Below, piece after piece: positions 1 through 7,847 of a DNA stretch of 25,451 nt. Position numbers and translations under genes: made by a program. The stretch comes from DASVDK01 sp036381125 [NCBI: Thermodesulfobacteriota bacterium]. Lineage in GTDB: Bacteria; DASVDK01. The notes under the pieces were generated by a model. It did not search any database, had not been told where the DNA came from, and saw only the letters and a program-made list of their open reading frames with translations. Location of the stretch: contig DASVDK010000053.1 of NCBI GenBank assembly GCA_036381125.1, positions 1-25,451 on the forward strand, in the 5' to 3' direction. Every line of letters begins with the position of its first letter. Position 1 is the first letter of the stretch.

Positions 1-480
1 CGCCTCGACGTCCGCGGCCGCGAGCGCCGGCCCCCGGAGGAGGCTCGCAGAGCCCGGGCGGACGCGCCGGCAGAGGAGCCGGCCGCCCGGTCCCCGCACC
101 TCGCCGCCCGGCGCGCCGAACGGGTCGCCCGCCACGCCGACGTCGACGACGACCACGTCCGCGCCGACCGCCCGCGCCAGGGCGTTGACGGCCGCGCCGC
201 CCTTGATGAAGTTCCTGATCATCTCCCGCGTGACGACCTGCGGGTAGGCGCTGACCCCGTCGGCGGCCACGCCGTGGTCGGCGGCGAAGACGAAGACCGC
301 GGCAGGCGCGGCGACCGGCCGGTCGGTCCCCTGGAGGGCGGCGACGCGGGCGGCGAGGCCCTCGAGTCGCCCGAGGCTCCCCTTCGGCTTGGTGAGACGA
401 TCGAGCCGGGCGCGTGCCGGCGCCTCGGCGTCTGGCGGCAGCGGGCGCACCGCCCCGGCGGCCGCCCGCCAGCCCGGCAT
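1..480 (-). CDS. cobT: Nicotinate-nucleotide--dimethylbenzimidazole phosphoribosyltransferase, N-terminal part (CobT)
   Basis: CobT transfers the phosphoribosyl group of nicotinate mononucleotide to dimethylbenzimidazole, making alpha-ribazole phosphate for the lower ligand of cobalamin (cytoplasmic, family knowledge). The first 160 codons are present and the gene leaves the window at base 1, so the catalytic C-terminal half is not visible. Seen by translation: LDRLTKPKGSLGRLE at about residues 26-40, FVFAADHGV near 63-71, an SAYPQVVTREM segment, KGGAAVNALAR, a DVGVAGDP segment and RPGSASLLRGPAL near the edge. All are in the order typical of CobT. The ATG at 480 shares one base with the TGA of the upstream GH57 gene (TGATG), which points to translational coupling as the last visible gene of the minus-strand string. 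Other cobalamin genes may lie beyond the edge. Confidence 0.9.
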   Translation of the reverse strand, partial: MPGWRAAAGAVRPLPPDAEAPARARLDRLTKPKGSLGRLEGLAARVAALQGTDRPVAAPAAVFVFAADHGVAADGVSAYPQVVTREMIRNFIKGGAAVNALARAVGADVVVVDVGVAGDPFGAPGGEVRGPGGRLLCRRVRPGSASLLRGPALAAADVEA

Positions 481-2720
481 CACGCGATCCACATCTCGCG
501 CTCGAAGTCCTCGGTCGGGACCGTCAGCTCGAGCGCCCCATGGGCAGGCCACTGCTCCACGGTGTCCGTGCCGCGCCGGACGGCGAGACGGAAGCGCAGC
601 TCCGCGCCCGGCTCCACGCCGAGGTCCCGGAACGGCACGGCCAGCTCGAGGATGTCCCTCGCCGCCACGGCCGGGACGGGGAGCGTGCGGCCGGACGCCC
701 GGCGCAGGACCGCCGTCGGACGCGCCGCCTGGTCGAGGTGCACGTCGACCTCCATGACCTCGGGCTGAGTGACGAGCAGGGCGAAGCCGACCGCCGCCTG
801 AGGCGCCGCCCCGTCGACGAGGCTCTGCAGGGAGACGGCGGGGTCCACGCGCAGGTAGAGCGACTCGAGGTCGAAGCCGTAGCGGAACTCGTGTACGACG
901 CCGGCCGCCTGGTGCATGGCGCCGCCGGCCTTGCCCGGCTCGAAGCGGCCCGAGCCGTACCACTCGTAGTAGTCGGTGACCGCGCCGTCGATCGTCGGCG
1001 TGACGAAGGCGCGCGGCCGTTCCTCCGGCGCGTGGACCCGGAATCGCCCCTTGATCGGGATCGCGAGGTCGCTCGGCGCCGGCCGGCCGATCAGCCGGTA
1101 GAGGCGCAGCAGGCGGTGCCGGAAGAGGGTGTCGAACGCCATCTCGTCCGCGGAGTGGTGCTCGTCACCGTACCACCAGGTCCAGTCGCTCCCCTCGGCG
1201 GCGTAGAGCGACTCCCAGGCCTCGGCGAGCGCGTCGGGGGTCGGCCGGGTCCCGCCGTCGCCCTCGGCCGCCGCGACGAGCGCCGCGCGCGCCGCGCAGA
1301 CGGCGTCCCACGCGGCGTTGTCCTCCTCGTGGCCGATCCAGACCCGGAAGTTGTGGTTGATCCAGGAGCCGGCGAACAGGTGCGGCAGCTCGGTCGAGGC
1401 CGGGTGCGCCGCGAGGTGCTCGCTCACGGTCACGGCGCGGAGCGTGCGCGACTCCGAGAGCCGCTCGTAGAGCCGCGCGAAGAAGGCGCGCCCGTCGTCC
1501 GGGTAATGCTCCCAGGCGTTCTCCCCGTCGAGGATGATGGAGACCAGCGCGTGGCCGTCGCGGTTGGCCTCCCCCAGCGCCGCGGCGATCCCCTCGAGGC
1601 GCGCGACCAGGTCGTCCGCGGCGGTCGCCGGCTCCCAGCGGCTGTAGACGAAGCCGAGGAGGTCGGAGAGGACGTGGTCGCGAAAGACGATCGACAGGTC
1701 GACGCCGCCCGCCCGCCTCAGCCGATACGGCTTGTAGAGCGCGGCCGACCGCGCGCGGGCCCCCTCCCCTGCCGGCGCGAAGTGGACCCCGAGCGACCGT
1801 GCCAGGACCTCCTCGTCCGATGCGAGCCAGCGGAAGCCGGCCCGCGCCGCGAGCGGCAGGATCGCCTCGCTCACCGAGCCTTCCGACGGCCAGAGGCCGA
1901 CGACGGGCCGCCCCATCCGCTCCCGCATGAAGGCGGCGGCCTTCTCGAGCTGCGCGGCGGCGTCCTCCGGGTGGGCGAAGCGGCGCATCGGCAACCGGAT
2001 GTCGGGCAGGGCCTCCCGCGCGGCGTTCGTGTCGCAGAGCAGCGGCAGGATCGGATGGTAGAAGGGCGTGGTCGACACCTCGATCCGCCCCTGGTCGAGG
2101 AGCCGGCGGTGGAGCGGCACGATGTCGGCGAGGATGGCGCGCATCCGCTCGCCGAGGCGGTGCTTGTCGGCCTCGGTGTAGTCGCGCCCCTTCGCCGCGA
2201 GCGCCGCGAGCTCGGGGTCGGCGTCGCGCGTGAAGGGGTCGATCCAGGCGAGGTGGAAGAGCACCTGGAGGTCGCGCAGCTCCTGCTCCGAGAAGGTGGG
2301 TGCGACCGCGGCGAGATCCGAGGCGTCGACGCCTCGCCCCCGCTTCTCGAACAGCTCCCGGTAGCGCGGCATCGGCCGGATCATCGTGTCCGGGTTGGCC
2401 TGGAAGAAGCGCCGCACGAGATCCACTCGCTCCTCGGCGGAGAGCTGCGCGGCGGGCCGCTCGAAGAGCCGCAGCTCCCGGTCGGGGAACTCCCCCCGCG
2501 CGGCGGCCTCGAGCTGGACCACGAGCGACGGCACGAGGTTGAAGGTCTGGTGCACGGCCGGGAACGGCTCGAGCATCGCCGCCATGTCGTGGTAGTCCTT
2601 GAGGCCGTGGAGGCGGGTCCACGGCAGCCGGGCCTCGCCGCGGTCCAGGTCGCGGTAGTCCGGCTGGTGCATGTGCCAGACGAACGCGACGGCCAGCGGC
2701 GGGACCGCCGCGCGGGTCAT
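480..2720 (-). CDS. Glycoside hydrolase family 57 protein (alpha-amylase/alpha-mannosidase-like)
   Basis: A 746-residue GH57 enzyme, a family of retaining alpha-glucan hydrolases and transferases with a (beta/alpha)7 barrel. Conserved regions are visible: the N-terminal HMHQP motif at residues 16-20, GLWPSEGS near 275-282 (Glu280 in the position of the nucleophile), FRDHVLSD near 347-354 (an Asp acid/base candidate) and ILDGENAWE near 396-404. A long C-terminal part after about residue 480 contains a Trp-rich segment and a beta-rich tail like the accessory domains of large cytoplasmic GH57 enzymes. No signal peptide is seen. The ATG at 2720 overlaps the stop of the TPR gene by 4 bp (ATGA) and its TGA overlaps cobT by 1 bp. 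The substrate (glycogen, maltodextrin or another alpha-glucan) cannot be told from sequence. Confidence 0.9.
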   Translation of the reverse strand: MTRAAVPPLAVAFVWHMHQPDYRDLDRGEARLPWTRLHGLKDYHDMAAMLEPFPAVHQTFNLVPSLVVQLEAAARGEFPDRELRLFERPAAQLSAEERVDLVRRFFQANPDTMIRPMPRYRELFEKRGRGVDASDLAAVAPTFSEQELRDLQVLFHLAWIDPFTRDADPELAALAAKGRDYTEADKHRLGERMRAILADIVPLHRRLLDQGRIEVSTTPFYHPILPLLCDTNAAREALPDIRLPMRRFAHPEDAAAQLEKAAAFMRERMGRPVVGLWPSEGSVSEAILPLAARAGFRWLASDEEVLARSLGVHFAPAGEGARARSAALYKPYRLRRAGGVDLSIVFRDHVLSDLLGFVYSRWEPATAADDLVARLEGIAAALGEANRDGHALVSIILDGENAWEHYPDDGRAFFARLYERLSESRTLRAVTVSEHLAAHPASTELPHLFAGSWINHNFRVWIGHEEDNAAWDAVCAARAALVAAAEGDGGTRPTPDALAEAWESLYAAEGSDWTWWYGDEHHSADEMAFDTLFRHRLLRLYRLIGRPAPSDLAIPIKGRFRVHAPEERPRAFVTPTIDGAVTDYYEWYGSGRFEPGKAGGAMHQAAGVVHEFRYGFDLESLYLRVDPAVSLQSLVDGAAPQAAVGFALLVTQPEVMEVDVHLDQAARPTAVLRRASGRTLPVPAVAARDILELAVPFRDLGVEPGAELRFRLAVRRGTDTVEQWPAHGALELTVPTEDFEREMWIA

Positions 2721-3454
2721 CGTGCCGGCGGCGACGCGGCGGGGGCGGGAGCGCCGCCGAGGGCGGCGAGCCGCTCCCCGGCGAGCTGGACGGTGCGGCT
2801 GCCCGCGGCCGAGCCGTTGCCGCCGAGGGCGGCGGTCCCGTCGGCGTACGCCTTGCGGGCGGCCTCCTTCTGGCCGAGCGCCTCGTAGGCCCGGCCGAGG
2901 TCGAGGAGCGCGACCCCGCGCAGCGGCCCGTCCCCCTCGACGAGCGGCGTCCAGGCCTCGACCGCGCCGGCCGCGTTGCCCGCGGCGAGGCGCGCGTGGC
3001 CGAGCCCCAGCCGCGCGGCCGCCTCGGCGAGCTCGTTGGGGGCGACCGCCATGGCGGCCTGGTAGGCCGCCTCGGCCCCCCTGGCGTCGCCGGACCTGAG
3101 GAGCGCGTGGCCCACGTAGAGCGACGCCATCGCCCCCGCGTCGGTCCCGGAGAAGCGCGCCGCCGCCTCGCGCAGGGCGGGAAGCGCCGCCCGCGCCGAC
3201 TCGGGCGTCGGGCCGCCGGCCGCGGGGTCGCTCCCCTGGTACTGCGCGATCGCCGCGGCGACCGCGGCGGCGGCCCGGGCCTCCCGATCGGCGGCGCGGT
3301 CGCGCCACCAGGCGCCGCCCCCGACGAGCGCCGCGACGAGCACCACCACGCCGAGGGCAAGCGGCCAGCGCTCGGCCAGGGCCCGACCGACGTGCCGCAC
3401 CTCGCGCTGGAACGCGTCGGGCCTCCTGAGGGACTTGCGATCGATGCGGCTCAC
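2717..3454 (-). CDS. Membrane-anchored TPR-repeat protein (YfgM-like)
   Basis: A 245-residue protein with a basic N-terminus (SRIDRKSLRR), one hydrophobic helix at about residues 30-50, and an Ala-rich helical tail containing three or four tetratricopeptide-like repeats (for example ASLYVGHALLRSGDARGAEA and GVALLDLGRAYEALGQKEAA). This is the architecture of YfgM-type proteins, which sit in the inner membrane with a TPR domain in the periplasm and act as ancillary factors of SecYEG or as scaffolds; that role is inferred from the family. I chose the GTG at 3454 because it overlaps the stop of the nuclease gene by 4 bp (GTGA) and begins the basic leader; an upstream in-frame ATG at 3508 would sit inside the nuclease gene. 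The downstream GH57 start overlaps this stop by 4 bp. Confidence 0.75.
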   Translation of the reverse strand: MSRIDRKSLRRPDAFQREVRHVGRALAERWPLALGVVVLVAALVGGGAWWRDRAADREARAAAAVAAAIAQYQGSDPAAGGPTPESARAALPALREAAARFSGTDAGAMASLYVGHALLRSGDARGAEAAYQAAMAVAPNELAEAAARLGLGHARLAAGNAAGAVEAWTPLVEGDGPLRGVALLDLGRAYEALGQKEAARKAYADGTAALGGNGSAAGSRTVQLAGERLAALGGAPAPAASPPAR

Positions 3455-3957
3455 GGGCGGCTGCCTCCGAGGTCCTCGAGGGTGAGGTTGTCGAGGATGT
3501 CGGCCCACTTGCGCGCCTCGGCGCTGCGGTCGGCCGGCTCGGCGCTCCGCTTGGCGACGTCGGCCCGTCGGCTCTTCTCGAGCACCCGGTCGTCCACGTA
3601 GATCGGCGCGTTCGTCCTGAGCGCGATGGCGATGGCGTCCGACGGGCGGCTGTCCACGACGTAGGACCGGCCGTGCGACTGCAGGTGGATCGTCGCGTAG
3701 AAGGTGTTCTCGCGCAGGTCGGTCACCTCGACCCGGTCGACCTGGACGTCGAGCTGCTCGAAGATGTTCTTGACGAGGTCGTGCGTCATGGGGCGCGCGA
3801 GCGTGATCTTCTCGAGCTCCGTGGCGATCGACGACGCCTCGAGGAGCCCGATCCAGATGGGGAGCGCGTTGCGGTCCTCGGCGTCCTTGAGGATGATGAT
3901 CGGGACGCTCGTGAAGGGGTCGATCGTCAGCCCCGAGACCTTCATGATCCGCAGCAT
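3451..3957 (-). CDS. Bifunctional nuclease (BFN/DUF151) domain protein
   Basis: A 168-residue protein covering one complete DUF151/BFN domain. The family hallmark DSRPSDAIAIALR is present at about residues 102-114, preceded by the typical start (MKVSGLTIDPFTSVPIIILKD), the LPIWIGLLEASSIA segment and RPMTHDL. BFN proteins were first described in plants as having RNase and DNase activity; bacterial members are mostly uncharacterised and often sit next to miaB, as here, so a link with RNA metabolism is plausible but inferred. The C-terminal 40 residues are charged and probably flexible. The start is fixed by a strong AAGGAGG eight bases upstream. That site overlaps the miaB stop, so the two genes are likely co-translated. 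Confidence 0.88.
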   Translation of the reverse strand: MLRIMKVSGLTIDPFTSVPIIILKDAEDRNALPIWIGLLEASSIATELEKITLARPMTHDLVKNIFEQLDVQVDRVEVTDLRENTFYATIHLQSHGRSYVVDSRPSDAIAIALRTNAPIYVDDRVLEKSRRADVAKRSAEPADRSAEARKWADILDNLTLEDLGGSRP

Positions 3958-3965
3958 CGTTTCCG

Positions 3966-3972
3966 CCTCCTT
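3966..3972 (-). promoter_or_regulatory. Strong Shine-Dalgarno site of the BFN gene
   Basis: The minus strand reads AAGGAGG with 8 nt to the ATG at 3957. It is one of the few near-perfect Shine-Dalgarno sites in the window and lies against the miaB stop codon (3974-3972). It decides the BFN start and contrasts with several genes here that appear leaderless. Confidence 0.8.
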
Positions 3973-5390
3973 CAGGCGACGAACGCCTGGGTCGCGGGGC
4001 CCGCGCAGGCCGACACGCCGTCGCCGGTGCCGGCCGGCAGGCCGCGGAGCGAGTGCGGGAGCGCTTCGGTGATGTGCACCGGGACGAGCCGGCCCACGAG
4101 GGCGGGGTCGCCCGGGAAGTTTACGACGAGGTTCGTCCGGGTGCGTCCGGCGAGCCCGTCTCCCTTCCGGGCCCGGCCCTCGACGAGCACCTCGAGCGTC
4201 CGCCCCACCTGCCGCGCGCGGAACGCGTCGGCCAGCCGGCCCTGCAGCGCAAGGGCGCGCGCGAGGCGCGCCTCCTTGACCGGCTCCGGCACCTGGTCCG
4301 GCAGCCGGGCGGCCGCCGTCCGGGGCCGCGGCGAGTACTTGAAGACGAAGGCGTCGGCGAAGCCGACCTCCTCCATGAGGGCGAGCGTCGCCTCGAAGTC
4401 CGCCTCGGTCTCCCCGGGGAACCCGACGATCACGTCGGTGGTCAGGGCCAGCTCCGGGACGCGCGCCTTGAGGCGGCGCACGACGTCGAGGTAGCGGTCG
4501 AGCGTGTACTCGCGGCGCATCGCCTCGAGGACCCGCGCCGAGCCGGACTGCACCGGCAGGTGGAGGTGCTCGCAGAGCGTCCTGAGCCGCCCGTAGGCCT
4601 CGATGAGGCCGTCGGAGAGATCCACCGGGTGGGACGTGGTGAAGCGCACCCGCTCGAGCCCGTCGACGCGGTCGAGGCGCTCGAGGAGCCCGACGAAGGT
4701 CTCGCCGCACCCGCGCTTGCGGCCGTAGGAGTTCACGTTCTGGCCGAGGAGGGTGACCTCCTTGATGCCGCGCGCCGCGAGCCCCTCGACCTCCTGCACG
4801 ATGTCCCACGCCGGCCGGCTCCGCTCGCGACCCCGCACGTAGGGCACGATGCAGAAGCTGCAGAAGTGGTCGCAGCCCCGCATGATCGTGACGAAGGCCT
4901 TGACCCGACCCGTCCCCTCCCCGCTCCGGGGCACGAGGTGGTCGATGTAGGCCTGCGTGTCGGGCTCGGCCGGATAGGTGGGCCGGAAGCGCGTCGAGAC
5001 CGCCCGCTCGGCGCGGCCCTCCGCGGGGCGGACGCGGGCGAGGAGCGAGGGGAGCGCGTCGATGGCGTCGGTGCCGAGGACGAGGTCGAGGTGCGGCACG
5101 CGCGCGAGCAGCGCCGCCCCCTGCTGCTGCGCCACGCAGCCGCCGACGCCGACCACGACCGAGGGGTTCCGCCGCTTCAGCTCGCCGAAGGTGCCGAGGA
5201 TCGAGTAGACCTTCTGCTCGGAGCGGTCGCGCACCGTGCAGGTGTTGAGGAAGACGAGGTCGGCCTCCTCCTGGCGCTCGGTCGGGGTGTAGCCGAGGGC
5301 CACCAGCTTCGCGAGGATGCGCTCGGTGTCGTGCTCGTTCATCTGGCAGCCCATCGTCTGCACGAACACGCGCTTCTGGCCGTCCGGCAT
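3972..5390 (-). CDS. miaB: tRNA-2-methylthio-N6-dimethylallyladenosine synthase (MiaB)
   Basis: A 472-residue radical-SAM methylthiotransferase that adds a methylthio group to C2 of i6A37 in tRNAs reading UNN codons. The N-terminal UPF0004 domain carries the three auxiliary cluster cysteines, C15 (MGCQMNEHD), C51 (NTCTVRD) and C85 (GGCVAQQ). The radical-SAM motif CxxxCxxC is at C173/C177/C180 (GCDHFCSFCIVPYVRGRE), followed by LGQNVNSYG and LHLPVQSGS. A TRAM domain occupies roughly residues 400-450. These features separate MiaB from RimO and MtaB. The ATG at 5390 gives the usual MiaB N-terminus; the open frame runs further upstream but into the ATP-grasp gene. A TTGACT/TACCCT promoter lies directly upstream, so miaB may begin its own transcript with the BFN, TPR, GH57 and cobT genes. 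Confidence 0.95.
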   Translation of the reverse strand: MPDGQKRVFVQTMGCQMNEHDTERILAKLVALGYTPTERQEEADLVFLNTCTVRDRSEQKVYSILGTFGELKRRNPSVVVGVGGCVAQQQGAALLARVPHLDLVLGTDAIDALPSLLARVRPAEGRAERAVSTRFRPTYPAEPDTQAYIDHLVPRSGEGTGRVKAFVTIMRGCDHFCSFCIVPYVRGRERSRPAWDIVQEVEGLAARGIKEVTLLGQNVNSYGRKRGCGETFVGLLERLDRVDGLERVRFTTSHPVDLSDGLIEAYGRLRTLCEHLHLPVQSGSARVLEAMRREYTLDRYLDVVRRLKARVPELALTTDVIVGFPGETEADFEATLALMEEVGFADAFVFKYSPRPRTAAARLPDQVPEPVKEARLARALALQGRLADAFRARQVGRTLEVLVEGRARKGDGLAGRTRTNLVVNFPGDPALVGRLVPVHITEALPHSLRGLPAGTGDGVSACAGPATQAFVA

Positions 5391-5397
5391 GGGGGTG

Positions 5398-5426
5398 AGG
5401 GTAGGCAACGGCGCGCCGGAAGTCAA
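5398..5426 (-). promoter_or_regulatory. Predicted sigma70-type promoter of miaB, leaderless
   Basis: On the minus strand TTGACT (5426-5421) is followed by a 17-bp spacer and TACCCT (5403-5398). Only 7 nt (CACCCCC) separate the -10 from the ATG at 5390 and there is no Shine-Dalgarno sequence. Transcription would start at or next to the initiation codon. It lies in the 50-bp gap after the ATP-grasp stop. Confidence 0.55.
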
Positions 5427-5440
5427 GGAACGGCCGGGGG

Positions 5441-6451
5441 TTACTGGCCCATCCCCCAGTCGACGATCCGCTGGATCAGCACGTCGTAGGCCAGCCCCGC
5501 GGCGGCCGCCGCCTGGGCGAAGTCCTCGTCGGCGGCCAGGCTCGGGTTCGGGTTCGCCTCGATCACGACCACCTCGTGGTCGCGCGTGAGCCGCAGGTCG
5601 ATGCGGACGTAGCCCCGGGCCTGGAGCACCTGGGCGGTCCGCCGGCAGACGTCGGCGATCTGGCGCGCGACCCGCTCGGGCAGCTCTCCCGCCGGCCCGT
5701 TGCGGATGCCCCAGCGCTTCCGGTACTCCGCGTCCCACTTGGCCTTGTAGGTGGCGAAGGCCGGCGTCCCCTCGGGGACGTTGTCGAAGAAGAGCTCCCG
5801 CGGCGGGAAGACCGCGAGCCGCTTCAACCCGGCCACGCCCACGTAGAACTCGCGGCCGTCGACGAACTCCTCGATGAGGGCGTCCTCCTGCTGCCGCTCG
5901 TGGATGAAGCGGACCCGCTCGAGGCAGTCCTCCTCGTTCGACACCAGCGACTTCTGCGAGATCCCGGCCGAGCTCTCCTGCCCCACCGGCTTGACGAACG
6001 CCGGGTAGCCGAAGCGGCCGAGCGCCTTGAGGGGGTGGGCGCGATGGGAGACGACGAAGCGCGGCACGCGGATCTTGTGGTACGCGAGGATCTTCTTCGC
6101 GACCCCCTTGTTCTTGCAGAGCGCGAGCGCGCCCGAGGCGACGCCGGTATAGCGGACGCCGAGCATCTCGAGGAGCCCCGCGAAGGCCGGCTCGTGCGCC
6201 CGGTCGCCGTTCACCGCCTCGACCAGGTTGAACACGATGTCGGGCGCCTCCGCCCGTATCCGCTCGGCCACCTTGAGGACGTCGCGGTGCACGCCGGCGA
6301 TCACGACCGCGTGGCCGAGACGTTCGAGCGCCGAGACGACGTCGCGCGTCGTCTCCCAGTCCGGCTCCTCGAAGTGCTGGCGGTAGTCGTAGTCGGCCGC
6401 CGGCTCGAAGTTCGTGTCGATGGCGACGAGGACTTTCAGCTTGCGCTTCAT
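5441..6451 (-). CDS. ATP-grasp ligase of the D-alanine--D-alanine ligase type
   Basis: A 336-residue ATP-grasp protein. The N-terminal domain has KVLVAIDTNFEP and a segment (IVFNLVEAVNGD, about residues 72-83) resembling the NLVEG region of Ddl-like enzymes. The central ATP-binding part has FVKPVGQESSAGIS (152-164) and ALIEEFVDGREFYVGV, and the Mg-binding end has RIDLR (283-287) and VIEANPNPSL with E298, N300 and N302. It joins a carboxylate to an amine through an acyl phosphate, but the substrate is unknown. Weak similarity to canonical Ddl and the absence of cell-wall genes nearby make a housekeeping Ddl unlikely. It follows the metallopeptidase gene by 30 bp on the same strand, so the two are probably co-expressed. 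No clear ribosome site precedes the ATG. Confidence 0.85.
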   Translation of the reverse strand: MKRKLKVLVAIDTNFEPAADYDYRQHFEEPDWETTRDVVSALERLGHAVVIAGVHRDVLKVAERIRAEAPDIVFNLVEAVNGDRAHEPAFAGLLEMLGVRYTGVASGALALCKNKGVAKKILAYHKIRVPRFVVSHRAHPLKALGRFGYPAFVKPVGQESSAGISQKSLVSNEEDCLERVRFIHERQQEDALIEEFVDGREFYVGVAGLKRLAVFPPRELFFDNVPEGTPAFATYKAKWDAEYRKRWGIRNGPAGELPERVARQIADVCRRTAQVLQARGYVRIDLRLTRDHEVVVIEANPNPSLAADEDFAQAAAAAGLAYDVLIQRIVDWGMGQ

Positions 6452-6481
6452 CGGAGCGTGGGCGTCATGCGAGCACGGGCC

Positions 6482-7525
6482 TCATACGATCCTCTTGAAC
6501 TTACCGGTGAGGAGGTAGTTCGTCACGAGCGTGGACAGGAAGGCGGCCAGCTCGAAGCCGGTCTGGGCCTCGTCCTTGCCCACGTAGAGCTTGAGCGTCG
6601 TGCAGCGCGCGGCGAGCTTGGTGATGAGGTTGTCCACCGTGTACTTCCGCTCGCCGGTGAACCGCGCGACGGCGTCGATGATGGCACGCCGGCGCCGGCG
6701 CAGGAACTTCGACGCCGGCTCCGCGCCGGGCGTGAGGGGCGCCGGCGCGAAGATGCGCGTCAGGTCGGCGTCGTACACGTCGGGCGCGTCCTGGCCGTAG
6801 AGGCGGCGGCGGCGCTTGTAGTAGTGCTCGAGCGTCATCCGCAGCGTCGAGGCGCGGCTCGTGAGGGGGCCGCGGGCCACGCGCGGCGGCTTGCCGACGA
6901 CCTCCGTGCGCACGATCTCGTCCACGTACTCGAGCTTGGCCAGCGCCTTCCAGCCGGCGTACTTCCGCCGCCAGTCGATGTGCGGCGAGAGCCAGACGGC
7001 GAAGGTCTCCGCGAAGTCCTCGTCCGGGTGCGCCTGCGCGTAGAAGTTGTCGATGTGGCGCACGAAGCTGCGGCTGTAGGGTCGCGGGCGGTAGTTGTCG
7101 GGATCGTAGACCTCGGCCGAGCCGAAGAGGGCCGCCCGCCGCGGATCGGCCGCGAGCCGATAGGCGTGGTCGATGGCGTGCCCGGCCTCGTGCCTGAGCA
7201 GCGTCATGCAGCTCGCGGGGTCGCCGCCTTCGACCTCGAGCATCATCCGCGCCTCGAGCTGCGTGAGCCGCGGGTGGGCCAGGTAGAACGGGATGGCGAT
7301 GGCCGGCACGCCGTCGGGCGAGAACCACTCGTCGCCCAGGTAGACGATCGGGCGGAAGCCGATCCCCCTGGCCGCAAGCTCGGCGAAGAGGTCCGCCACG
7401 CGCCCCTCGAGGGGGCTCCCCTCGACGGCGAGCGGGAGCTGGCAGATGCGCAGCGCCAGCAGCTCCTCGTCCCGAAGCTGGTGCCAGTCGGCCGGCGCCG
7501 GCTGGCAGGGCGTGCCGCGCGTCAT
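6482..7525 (-). CDS. Putative zinc metallopeptidase (Peptidase_Mx-like, HEAGH motif)
   Basis: A 347-residue protein with a zincin motif HEAGH at residues 112-116 in the context CMTLLRHEAGHAIDHAY, and a likely third metal ligand in DEDFAETFAVWLSP (E173). This arrangement matches the family of putative zinc-binding metallopeptidases usually described without a known substrate. No signal peptide or membrane helix is visible, so it is probably cytoplasmic. The C-terminal third (about 230-347) is basic and helical (RRRRRAIIDAVARF) and ends with LLTGKFKRIV. It is followed 30 bp later by an ATP-grasp ligase, which suggests a peptide-modification or peptide-turnover pair (inference). Its ATG lies 8 bp after a TATAGA -10 element. 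Confidence 0.82.
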   Translation of the reverse strand: MTRGTPCQPAPADWHQLRDEELLALRICQLPLAVEGSPLEGRVADLFAELAARGIGFRPIVYLGDEWFSPDGVPAIAIPFYLAHPRLTQLEARMMLEVEGGDPASCMTLLRHEAGHAIDHAYRLAADPRRAALFGSAEVYDPDNYRPRPYSRSFVRHIDNFYAQAHPDEDFAETFAVWLSPHIDWRRKYAGWKALAKLEYVDEIVRTEVVGKPPRVARGPLTSRASTLRMTLEHYYKRRRRLYGQDAPDVYDADLTRIFAPAPLTPGAEPASKFLRRRRRAIIDAVARFTGERKYTVDNLITKLAARCTTLKLYVGKDEAQTGFELAAFLSTLVTNYLLTGKFKRIV

Positions 7526-7533
7526 GGCCGCCT

Positions 7534-7562
7534 TCTATACACGCTGGAGCGACCCGCCGCAA
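7534..7562 (-). promoter_or_regulatory. Predicted promoter of the metallopeptidase/ATP-grasp pair
   Basis: Minus strand TTGCGG (7562-7557), a 17-bp spacer and TATAGA (7539-7534), then 8 nt to the ATG at 7525. The short distance implies a leaderless or almost leaderless mRNA, although AGAAGG within these bases could serve as a weak ribosome site. Confidence 0.5.
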
Positions 7563-7604
7563 GCGGCTCGTGCTAGCCTGGCGGCGCGACCTCGCGGCGG
7601 GCGG

Positions 7605-7796
7605 TCAGCCGGTGATCTGCTCCGCCGGGTCCGGCATGACCTCCCGCAGCGCCCGCTCGGCGTCCGAGGGGCCGGCCGGGGGCCGGGATACCGCCTCCCT
7701 GCGGCGGCGCGGCCGCCCCGCGAGCAGGCTCATCCCGACCAGCCCCAGGCCGAGGCAGACCAGGGCGATCGACGTTCTCGAGGAGACGATGGACAT
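7605..7796 (-). CDS. Small single-helix membrane protein (hypothetical)
   Basis: A 63-residue reading frame with a clear membrane-protein design: a short N-terminus, one hydrophobic segment (TSIALVCLGLGLVGMSLLAG, residues 8-27), an immediate Arg cluster (RPRRRR) as a stop-transfer signal, and an acidic, Pro-rich tail ending in DPAEQITG. I do not recognise the family. Its ATG at 7796 is preceded by a G-run (weak ribosome site). It lies 79 bp upstream of the metallopeptidase on the same strand and could belong to that transcript. A short frame on the opposite strand partly overlaps it and ends at the pcs start. The evidence is composition and topology only, so confidence is moderate. Confidence 0.45.
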   Translation of the reverse strand: MSIVSSRTSIALVCLGLGLVGMSLLAGRPRRRREAVSRPPAGPSDAERALREVMPDPAEQITG

Positions 7797-7847
7797 GGCG
7801 TGCCCCCCATGCAACGCCTGCACCGGCCGGCCGCGGCGGAGCGACGC

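Noticed and set aside
414-2888. An 824-codon plus-strand frame opposite the GH57 gene
   Set aside because: Low-complexity charged translation with no recognisable motif, while the minus strand has all GH57 motifs.
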